A program made the translations under genes and the position numbers. From an uncultured Roseovarius sp. (GTDB lineage: Bacteria; Pseudomonadota; Alphaproteobacteria; Rhodobacterales; Rhodobacteraceae): 64,000 nt of DNA. Of the stretch, positions 56,823 to 64,000 are shown piece after piece (position 1 is the stretch's first letter; each line of letters starts with the position of its first letter). The stretch covers positions 1,850,366 through 1,914,365 of the forward strand of contig OX638333.1 of the NCBI GenBank assembly GCA_951812895.1, in the 5' to 3' direction. The notes below the pieces were generated by a model. The model ran no database searches and was not told the origin of the DNA. It saw nothing but the letters and a program-made list of their open reading frames with translations.

Positions 56823-57533
56823 ATGTGCTTGTTTGTCATCCCAGATATCCACGGTCACGCCGACAAACTTGACCAGGCCATCGCACGGATCGACACCTTT
56901 GCTGGAAAAGATGCGAATGTGGTGTTTCTTGGGGACTATACCGACCGTGGTCCAGAAAGCCGCAAAGTAATCCAGACTCTGATCGACGGCGCAGCGACAG
57001 GGCGCAACTGGATCTTTCTGCGCGGCAATCATGACCAGCTATTTCTCGATTTTCTGACAGGAACCCGGCAAGAGCGTGAAAACGCGCGCTGGTTTTCCGG
57101 CAATCTCGGCGGTCGCGATACGCTTGCCTCTTACGGGATCGACGCGCACGATCCGGCTTTGGATTGGGAGGATGCCTTGACGGCTGTACCGGAAAGTCAC
57201 CGGAAATTTCTGTCTGACCTGCCCCATGCATATGAAACCGATGCCCTCGTTCTGGTGCATGCAGGCATCCTTCCTGGCGTGCCGCTTGACCAGCAGGACC
57301 CTTATGACCTGATCTGGATAAGAGAGCCGTTTTTGTCAGACACCCGTGACCATGGGCGGCTGATCGTGCATGGTCACACCCCGCTCGAACATCCCACGCA
57401 TTTTGTAAACCGTATCGGTCTTGACGGTAGTGTCGCCTGGGGAGGCGAGCTGCATGTTGCAATGTTCAAAGGCCGCGACTGCTATCTCCTGACTGATACT
57501 GGTCCGGTGCCGCTGACCACGTTGGGTGGGTGA
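56823..57533 (+). CDS. Calcineurin-like metallophosphatase (serine/threonine phosphatase type)
   Basis: 236 residues. PDIHGHADKL, VVFLGDYTDRGPES, FLRGNHDQLF and the C-terminal VHGHTPLEH are the PPP-family metal motifs in order, with a further His in VLVHAGI. It should be a dimetal protein phosphatase or a bis(nucleosyl)tetraphosphatase-like enzyme; the compact size matches prokaryotic PrpA/PrpB-like forms. Neighbour genes give no hint of target. Confidence 0.92.
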   Translation: MCLFVIPDIHGHADKLDQAIARIDTFAGKDANVVFLGDYTDRGPESRKVIQTLIDGAATGRNWIFLRGNHDQLFLDFLTGTRQERENARWFSGNLGGRDTLASYGIDAHDPALDWEDALTAVPESHRKFLSDLPHAYETDALVLVHAGILPGVPLDQQDPYDLIWIREPFLSDTRDHGRLIVHGHTPLEHPTHFVNRIGLDGSVAWGGELHVAMFKGRDCYLLTDTGPVPLTTLGG

Positions 57534-57759
57534 CAACCTACTGCGTTAATGATTGGATCTTTAAGAATCTGGAGCACTCCAAAAACGCCTGCATTCTGTA
57601 AAATGCGTCCATGATGCACACAATTACCTAAAACACCCCGATCATTGTCCAAATCAGATGTACAATTTGTACAACTCCGGGCCTCTAAGCCACGTTGCAT
57701 TTCCCTTCCGTTTTCCGGTGCGTTACCAAGGATGTGATATCTAATCAGCGAGGGCTTTC

Positions 57760-58935
57760 ATGACTGATGTTGTTCTTCTTGATGGTGCGCGCACCGCGAT
57801 CGGCACCTTTGGCGGCTCGCTCGCCTACACGGCTCCCACATCGCTCGCAGCCATTGTGTCAAAGGCCGCGATGGAAAAGTCCGGCGTGGAACCTGCACAG
57901 GTTGGGCAGGTGATTTTTGGCCACGTGATCAACACCGAACCCCACGACATGTACCTCTCGCGCATTGCCGCAATGAAGGCCGGAATTCCCGACACAACCC
58001 CAGCAATGAACGTCAACCGCCTTTGCGGCTCTGGCGCGCAAGCTATTGTTTCTGCAGTACAATCCTTGATGTTGGGGGATGCTGATTTTGCTCTTGCCGG
58101 TGGCGCCGAAACTATGAGCCGCTCTCCTTACGTGATCCCGGATCAACGTTGGGGCGCTAAAATGGGTGATGTAAGAACCCTCGACATGATGCTCGGCGCG
58201 CTTAACTGTCCTTTCGGCACCGGACATATGGGTGTCACGGCAGAGAATGTTGCGGCTGAACATGATATCTCTCGGGAATCACAAGATAATTTTGCTCTGA
58301 CCAGCCAATCACGTGCAGCTGCGGCCATCGCTGAAGGGCGCTTTTCCTCGCAAATTACGCCTGTTGAAATCCGCGTGAAACGTGATGTTGTTGCTTTCGA
58401 TAAAGATGAACATCCCAAAGCAACAACTGCAGGAGCCCTCGCTGGTCTGCGTGCGGTGTTTCAGAAGGACGGTAGCGTAACTGCGGGAAACGCAAGCGGA
58501 ATTAATGATGGTGCCGCTGCTTTGATCTTTGCCCGCGCCGAAGCGGCAGAGTCAGCAGACCTCAAACCGAAGGCCCGAGTTCTGGGCTATGCCCATGCCG
58601 GCGTGCGCCCGGAGGTAATGGGGATAGGCCCTGTCCCGGCGGTCGAAAACCTGTTCGAAAAAACCGGGTTAACCAAGGATGATTTTGACGTGATCGAGTC
58701 GAACGAAGCCTTTGCAGCACAGGCGCTTGCGGTCAATAAATGCCTTGATCTAGATGCGAAAAAGGTCAACCCAAATGGCGGCGCAATCGCGCTTGGTCAC
58801 CCAGTCGGTGCAACCGGCGCACTCATAACCGTAAAGGCGCTTTACGAGCTTGAACGCATCGGCGGTTCACGCGCTTTGATTACAATGTGTATCGGTGGCG
58901 GCCAGGGAATTGCGCTTGCGATCGAACGTATTTGA
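57760..58935 (+). CDS. Acetyl-CoA C-acetyltransferase (thiolase)
   Basis: 391 residues. Acylation Cys89 in NVNRLCGSGAQAIVSA, the His loop NPNGGAIALGHPVGATGA and the second Cys in TMCIGGGQGIALAIE complete the thiolase active site. SIETMSRSPY-type loop (GGAETMSRSPYVIP) supports the degradative or biosynthetic acetoacetyl-CoA thiolase group, as used for beta-oxidation or polyhydroxybutyrate. Its stop abuts the convergent pbpC stop. Confidence 0.95.
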   Translation: MTDVVLLDGARTAIGTFGGSLAYTAPTSLAAIVSKAAMEKSGVEPAQVGQVIFGHVINTEPHDMYLSRIAAMKAGIPDTTPAMNVNRLCGSGAQAIVSAVQSLMLGDADFALAGGAETMSRSPYVIPDQRWGAKMGDVRTLDMMLGALNCPFGTGHMGVTAENVAAEHDISRESQDNFALTSQSRAAAAIAEGRFSSQITPVEIRVKRDVVAFDKDEHPKATTAGALAGLRAVFQKDGSVTAGNASGINDGAAALIFARAEAAESADLKPKARVLGYAHAGVRPEVMGIGPVPAVENLFEKTGLTKDDFDVIESNEAFAAQALAVNKCLDLDAKKVNPNGGAIALGHPVGATGALITVKALYELERIGGSRALITMCIGGGQGIALAIERI

Positions 58936-60981
58936 TCAGTCAATCCAGACGGTTACGCGGTCTGCGCGACCTTCAGCATCAATCACTGAAAGCGTCGAAA
59001 ACCCGCTTGAGACTTCGGTAAATGTCGTGTCACGCCGGTGCTGGTTACTGGAAATCGGCGTGCCATTTAAGAGCCAGGCAAACGGAGGCGTGCCGTCACG
59101 TAGCTTTGCAGTTAGCAAGCCGTCCTCAATCAAAAGACGCACACCGTTTCGCGGAAACACCAGCTTTGGTGCATCGGCGGCTTTCTCAAAAACTGCCCTT
59201 CTACCGCGGAACCGTCGCAACGGTTGGTGCAGTTCGGCAGTGGACACAATCAATGTTTCTGGCGGAGGCGGGCGCAAAAGGTCCGGGGTGGGCTTAAGCC
59301 GCTGAAACGCTTCAAACAAAATAGGTGCCGCTAGATCGCCGCCAAAGGCACCGGGCACAGGTGTTCCATCGGCGCGACCGATCCAGACACCAGCGACATG
59401 TGCGCCGTCATACCCGACCGCCCAAGCATCGCGATGCCCGTATGAGGTGCCCGTTTTATACGCTATGCGACCTGATGGAGAGTCTGGCGGTGGCGTAAGG
59501 TTTGAAAGAATATCAGAGATTTGCCACGCAGAGGCGCGGCTAATGATCTGTTCATTGATGTCGGGTTCTGCGTCTGGATCCCATCGCAACGTTTGCGCCT
59601 CTCCACCATTTGCCAGCATTGCGTAAAGCTGCACCAAATCAGTTAACGAGATCCCGACACCCCCAAGCGCGACAGCTAACCCCGGCTTACCACCCGGCAG
59701 CTTTGCATGCGCACCGCTGCGCCGCATGACATCCATCAAATGCGCCGGCCCGATCTGGTCCATTAACAGCACAACAGGAATGTTAAGTGACTGGCGCAGC
59801 GCCTCCGCTATTGGCAGCTCTCCCCGGAACTCGCCATCAAAGTTCTTTGGCGCATAGGAACCAAAAGCCACTGGCCGATCATCAATCAACGTACGCGGAT
59901 GGGCGAGACCTCGGTCAAATGCCATTGCATAGATCAGCGGCTTCAGCGTTGATCCCGGTGATCTTTGGGCAAGGGTCATATCCACGAAACCCTGGCGGGA
60001 ATCCCCAGATCCATAACTTGCTGAACCAACAGAGCCGAGAATTTCACCGGTGCGGTGATCCGCAACCACCATCGCCACGGACACGTTCTCGGACAATCCA
60101 CGCAACGCAGATTGCGCAAGTGTTTCAAGGTTTCTCTGCAACTCTGCGTCCAGCGTCAGTGTCCTGCGAAGCAACAGAGGATTCTGGGCTAATACACGCT
60201 CTGTCAAATGGGGCGCCAGTGCTGGGAACGGGCGGCGCTTGTATGGGATGGGTTCTGATAATGCTGCTGTGATCGTTTCACTGTCTACGACACCGGCGTG
60301 CCCAACTCGTTTCAATACCCGGTCCCGGGCGGTCAAAGCATTCTCCGGGTTACGGTCCGGTCTGCGCGACTCTGGCGATTGCGGAAGTGCGACCAATAGT
60401 GCGGCCTCAGCCGGGGTAAGCCGTCCAGGTTCTTTGCCGAACCATGCGAGCGTTGCAGTGCGCAAGCCTTCGAGGTTCCCTCCATATGGTGCGCGTGCCA
60501 GATAAAGGCCGAGGATCTGTTTTTTGGACAGTTTTCGTTCAAGTGCCAAAGCCACACGAATTTGACGCAGTTTGCCCTGCCACCGGCCAGTCCCGCTATC
60601 CTCTAATAATCTTGCCACCTGCATGCTTAGGGTGGACCCGCCAGAGATTACCTGCCCGTTTGTAACGGCCTGCCCGACGGCCCGTGTCATCGCGATCAGG
60701 TCAACCCCAGAGTGTCGGTAAAATCGCTTGTCTTCGAACGCTACCAGCATCTCAAGAAACAACGGATCCACTGCATCTCCAGATACGGCCAATCGCCATC
60801 GTCCGTCTTCGACGGTGAAGACCCGCAACAACTCACCGTTGCGGTCCCTGATTTCGGGTGATGTGGTGCTAATCAGCACCGGCAGGTTCGTCTGGTCAAT
60901 CCATTGGTCAAACTGATCCCGGGCGAGCGCTGTCAGAAACAACACTGCCGCCAGGATCCAGCTAAACCGGGCTGATCGCAT
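58936..60981 (-). CDS. pbpC: Penicillin-binding protein 1C
   Basis: 681 residues. One N-terminal membrane anchor, then a glycosyltransferase GT51 domain (VAFEDKRFYRHSGVDLIAMTRA, SGGSTLSMQVARLLE), a transpeptidase domain with SPGSTLKPLIYAMAFDRG (SxxK Ser) and YKTGTSYGHRDAWAVGYDG (KTGT), and a C-terminal PBP1C domain of about 90 residues. It polymerises and cross-links peptidoglycan; PBP1C has low affinity for most penicillins. The alpha-2-macroglobulin gene lies directly upstream, as in many Gram-negatives. Confidence 0.95.
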   Translation of the reverse strand: MRSARFSWILAAVLFLTALARDQFDQWIDQTNLPVLISTTSPEIRDRNGELLRVFTVEDGRWRLAVSGDAVDPLFLEMLVAFEDKRFYRHSGVDLIAMTRAVGQAVTNGQVISGGSTLSMQVARLLEDSGTGRWQGKLRQIRVALALERKLSKKQILGLYLARAPYGGNLEGLRTATLAWFGKEPGRLTPAEAALLVALPQSPESRRPDRNPENALTARDRVLKRVGHAGVVDSETITAALSEPIPYKRRPFPALAPHLTERVLAQNPLLLRRTLTLDAELQRNLETLAQSALRGLSENVSVAMVVADHRTGEILGSVGSASYGSGDSRQGFVDMTLAQRSPGSTLKPLIYAMAFDRGLAHPRTLIDDRPVAFGSYAPKNFDGEFRGELPIAEALRQSLNIPVVLLMDQIGPAHLMDVMRRSGAHAKLPGGKPGLAVALGGVGISLTDLVQLYAMLANGGEAQTLRWDPDAEPDINEQIISRASAWQISDILSNLTPPPDSPSGRIAYKTGTSYGHRDAWAVGYDGAHVAGVWIGRADGTPVPGAFGGDLAAPILFEAFQRLKPTPDLLRPPPPETLIVSTAELHQPLRRFRGRRAVFEKAADAPKLVFPRNGVRLLIEDGLLTAKLRDGTPPFAWLLNGTPISSNQHRRDTTFTEVSSGFSTLSVIDAEGRADRVTVWID

Positions 60982-61019
60982 TGCGCTCTCCTAAGATCAG
61001 GCGACTACCAATAAACACA

Positions 61020-64000
61020 TCACTCAGTTACCCGCATTTCCCCAGTTTCAGAATGTGCCCGGTATTGTGGCCTATACATGTCCTCTACAGAAGCCGCGGG
61101 GTGATGGTAGGAGCCGGGAGAGACCGCACGGACAATATATGCCAGCTGAAAGGGCTTGTCCGAGCGCCAATCAACAGCGGCCAAAAACCGGTCTGAGCGG
61201 AATTCGGTATGCCGTGCCTCGATCGGGTTCAGCCAATCGAGCGAACGCACATCACCGGATCGCAGCAGGTTGGGATTGTCTATTTCCAAACCCGCTGGAA
61301 GCGGATCGTTGACCATCAGTCGCGCCTCTCCGTGTTCGAACGGAATGACGCGAATGACCGCAACCAGCCGCGTTCCCGTCGTCAATCCATCGAGCGGGGC
61401 GGGGTTGCCATCTAGGTCAAAATAGCTCCGCTCGATGGCGTAGCCATATCCTCCAGCCTCCGGCGCGACCAACGGAACACCGATAGTTGTCAGCGTGATG
61501 TCTGTGTCGGCACTACCAATGTTTTCGATCACTCTTGGTGCCGTCGCACCATCTGCAAAAACCTCTACCAACGGGCCAGAAACCGGCTCGCCATCGATTG
61601 TCAGGCCAGCCTTAGCTGGGTCTTTTAACAATGCGTTGGCGGCGAGCAGGGTCCAAGCCTGTTCCTGCGTTGACATTTGTGGGCCTGCATTGGCCAGAGT
61701 TTGAGAGAGTGTCGAGACATCCACAACAGAGCTTCCCGCTTCAACGGCCAGAGCCAACAGCCCTGCACGGTCCCTTAGCCGCGTACCATAATCGCTGCGC
61801 CAGACATGGCCTTCGCTTTTGGTGTTGAACGCAACCTGGCGTGTCGCCAGCCCGAACATTCGGTCGGCACGGGTTTGATCGCCGTACGACGCCAATGCAG
61901 AGCCAAGCTGTGCCAGCGCAAGCGGGGTTGCGAAATCGTCAGACTTTACATCTGCATAATAGCGCAAGTCCCCCATGCTGGCGGCACCTTCGCGGGCGAG
62001 AACCATCAGAGCATAGGCAATATCCTGTCCGCCATTGTCAAAGTCCGGCGCGTAATTCACACGGTTCCGCAGATTGTCCATCGCCATAGAAAACGCCTGA
62101 TCAGGGACTGAGTGGCCATTTTCACGCGCGCGGGACAGGAAGTCTGCTACATAGGCGTCCAGCCAAAAATCACCTGAACTGGCCCGCCACAGACCAAAGC
62201 CGCCGCTGCTGGATTGACGTGACAACACTCGGTCGATCGCTTGCTCAATGCGGGTTTCTATCTGACCTGTTTCGCCAAGCCCCATCGCGCTTGCCACCTG
62301 GTTGAAGTAAAGCAGTGGCATTGCCCGTGACGTCACCTGTTCGGTGCAGCCATATGGATATCTGTCCAGAGCGCTTAACAGGCCCGGCGCATTCAGTTTG
62401 GCCAAGGGACCAGCCGCAACAATTGCGCGGCCGCTACCGGATTTGAATCCTACAAGGACATTTTCATCGAGCCTGAATTCATGACCCGCACCCAGTACAA
62501 AGCGACGGGTCTCCGATACTTCGGGGTCATTGGCCCGCACCCCAAGTTTCAGCGCTTTTGTGAGCAGTTTTCCGTCAGGTGTCGTGAGCGAAACAGTAAC
62601 TGTGTGATCGCCAACATCGCCCGCAATTATCGGCAGGCTGAAGACTGCCTTTTCCTGCGAACCAAGTTCGAATCCTGACGGAACGTTACCACCAAAGGTC
62701 AGCCCATTTGCCACAACGTCCAGACCCATGCGCCCAGTTGGGCCGTCTGCATGTACAACCTCCAACAAGAGGCGGCTTTCATCACCTGGGGCAAGGAACC
62801 GCGGCAATGAAGCGGTGACCACAACCGGATCACGCACCAGAACATCGCGTTCGGACTGGCCAACCGAAGTTGGTGACCAGGCAACGGCCATCAATCTTAC
62901 CGTTCCATTGAAGTCCGGTATGTCGAACGTGGCCTGTACGGTTCCGTCTGCGCCAACGGCCAACGGGCCCGAGAAATAGGCAACAAGTTCTTCGGTCGGA
63001 GGCGGAGAATCGAATTGCATCTGATTGCTTCCATCACCACCGGATCGCACCTGTCCTTGTGCACCGTTCAGGCCGTCGATCAAACGACCGTAAAGGTCGC
63101 GGATTTCAACACCAAGGCGTCGTTGTCCAAAATAGTGTTCCGACGGATCAGGGCTTTCGAAACCGGTCAGGTTGAGGATACCCAGATCGACAGCGGCGAG
63201 CGTGACATAGACAGTCTCACCCTCGACAATTCCATCAATGGTCAAGCTTACATTTAGTGGGCCTCTTGGGTCTGAAATTTCCGGTGCATCAATGCTAACT
63301 GAAAGTTGCTGCTCACCCGGCGCAACTTTGGCATAGGACAGCCCAAGTGACCGTGCAGGATTTTGTCCTGCGGTCACGTCCATCGGGCGGATCACTTGCG
63401 CGGTGACATAGGCACCAGCACCCCATTCATCGGTGACATCCAATGGGATCACGTTTTCACCTTTTGTAACCTCGACCGCTTGCATGCTGATCACGCGGTT
63501 AGACATGACAGTGACCAGGGCGGTCCCTGCATAGCGTGGCACAATCCGCAACATGGCCGTATCACCAGAGCGATAGCCTTCTGCATCCAAAGACAGTTCA
63601 AGCGTATCAGGCGTACTGGAAGCATCAGCTGGCGCGTACCAACCGGCGTAGAATTCGCGAGAAGCTGAAACATATTCACCGTCTTTGCGTTCCACGACGA
63701 TTTCGTAGCGGCCCCAGTCCACGGGTGCCGTAACTGTAAATGGATCATCGTCGAGAGTAGTGGTGCCGGTGGCCACGCGTTTGCGTGTTGTAATCGGCTC
63801 CCAGTGCCAGCTGCCATATTCTTGATACCATTGATATCGGGTTTGAACGCGGTTGACTGTCCATTGCACTTCCATTGCTTGTGGGGACAGATCTGCGCCA
63901 ATTGAAATGAGCTGGAATTCTGCATTTGAGCCTTCTGCGACAACACCATCAGAAGTGGATCTGATGCCAATCATTGGGCCTGCAGGTGCGAGCATACGCG
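61020..64000 (-). CDS. Bacterial alpha-2-macroglobulin, C-terminal part (gene continues past the window)
   Basis: The frame is open to the right edge; about 993 codons of what is normally a 1,500-1,900-residue protein are here. MG-type beta domains (VPLDVTDEWGAGAYVTAQV, IPDFNGTVRLMAVAW) lead to the thioester motif YPYGCTEQVTSRA and the toroid helical domain. The Cys-Glu(Gln) thioester lets it trap attacking proteases in the periplasm. The N-terminal lipoprotein signal is not visible. Pairs with pbpC, so it may guard cell wall repair after envelope damage. Confidence 0.93.
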   Translation of the reverse strand, partial: RMLAPAGPMIGIRSTSDGVVAEGSNAEFQLISIGADLSPQAMEVQWTVNRVQTRYQWYQEYGSWHWEPITTRKRVATGTTTLDDDPFTVTAPVDWGRYEIVVERKDGEYVSASREFYAGWYAPADASSTPDTLELSLDAEGYRSGDTAMLRIVPRYAGTALVTVMSNRVISMQAVEVTKGENVIPLDVTDEWGAGAYVTAQVIRPMDVTAGQNPARSLGLSYAKVAPGEQQLSVSIDAPEISDPRGPLNVSLTIDGIVEGETVYVTLAAVDLGILNLTGFESPDPSEHYFGQRRLGVEIRDLYGRLIDGLNGAQGQVRSGGDGSNQMQFDSPPPTEELVAYFSGPLAVGADGTVQATFDIPDFNGTVRLMAVAWSPTSVGQSERDVLVRDPVVVTASLPRFLAPGDESRLLLEVVHADGPTGRMGLDVVANGLTFGGNVPSGFELGSQEKAVFSLPIIAGDVGDHTVTVSLTTPDGKLLTKALKLGVRANDPEVSETRRFVLGAGHEFRLDENVLVGFKSGSGRAIVAAGPLAKLNAPGLLSALDRYPYGCTEQVTSRAMPLLYFNQVASAMGLGETGQIETRIEQAIDRVLSRQSSSGGFGLWRASSGDFWLDAYVADFLSRARENGHSVPDQAFSMAMDNLRNRVNYAPDFDNGGQDIAYALMVLAREGAASMGDLRYYADVKSDDFATPLALAQLGSALASYGDQTRADRMFGLATRQVAFNTKSEGHVWRSDYGTRLRDRAGLLALAVEAGSSVVDVSTLSQTLANAGPQMSTQEQAWTLLAANALLKDPAKAGLTIDGEPVSGPLVEVFADGATAPRVIENIGSADTDITLTTIGVPLVAPEAGGYGYAIERSYFDLDGNPAPLDGLTTGTRLVAVIRVIPFEHGEARLMVNDPLPAGLEIDNPNLLRSGDVRSLDWLNPIEARHTEFRSDRFLAAVDWRSDKPFQLAYIVRAVSPGSYHHPAASVEDMYRPQYRAHSETGEMRVTE

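Overview
The window is chromosomal DNA from an alphaproteobacterium, most likely a marine Rhodobacterales (Roseobacter-group) species. Supporting signs are the rpsT-dnaA-(extra gene)-dnaN-recF-gyrB replication cluster, the ubiE-ubiB/mutM block, a 44-residue aa3-type cytochrome oxidase subunit IV, a type II lumazine synthase behind an FMN riboswitch, a DmdC-like acyl-CoA dehydrogenase, DUF3035 and DUF6173 proteins, and a serC leader RNA candidate. The calls come from reading motifs and family resemblance; no database search was run.

Layout. 1-2.9 kb: flagellar fliK, split by a +1 frameshift, and flgD. 2.9-7.9 kb: ubiB and ubiE (minus), a small membrane protein, mutM, an enoyl-CoA hydratase and rpsT. 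7.8-18.2 kb: dnaA, a DapB-fold amine dehydrogenase-like gene, dnaN, recF, three co-directional small genes (a secreted protein with an internal duplication, a VOC protein, a LysE-type exporter), then gyrB. 18.4-27.3 kb: a tightly packed seven-gene catabolic operon (hydantoinase A and B, class I/II aminotransferase, Asp/Glu racemase/maleate isomerase-like protein, MmgE/PrpD protein, D-2-hydroxyacid dehydrogenase, DapA-like aldolase). No transporter or regulator lies in it, and its substrate is unknown to me; it is the best candidate for an undescribed system here. 27.3-34.5 kb (minus): an M16 peptidase pair, a DUF3035 lipoprotein, lspA, purH and a heparinase II/III-like gene. 34.6-38.8 kb (minus): a lipoprotein with a possible permuted papain-like His/Cys pair, cox subunit IV, a DUF6173 protein, an MBL-fold hydrolase and the DmdC-like dehydrogenase.

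38.9-46.6 kb: a Sua5-type threonylcarbamoyl-AMP synthase, an IalB-like protein, an asparaginase II, FMN riboswitch plus ribH2, the thiBPQ thiamine transporter behind a TPP riboswitch, and an SDR dehydrogenase. 46.6-49.3 kb (minus): a flavodoxin-like protein, a YCII protein, a SRPBCC protein with its ArsR regulator, and an EamA transporter. 49.4-54.0 kb: the serine pathway, with serB opposite serC-serA, a leader RNA before serC and paired palindromes between serC and serA. 54.0-57.5 kb: a very small CcoN-like haem-copper fragment, an MFS transporter, a NUDIX hydrolase, a 30-codon transposase remnant and a metallophosphatase. 57.8-64 kb: an acetyl-CoA acetyltransferase, pbpC and the C-terminal part of a bacterial alpha-2-macroglobulin that runs off the right edge.

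Most of the window is core housekeeping DNA with translational coupling (ATGA overlaps) inside operons. I saw no tRNA, rRNA, CRISPR array, prophage or complete insertion sequence.
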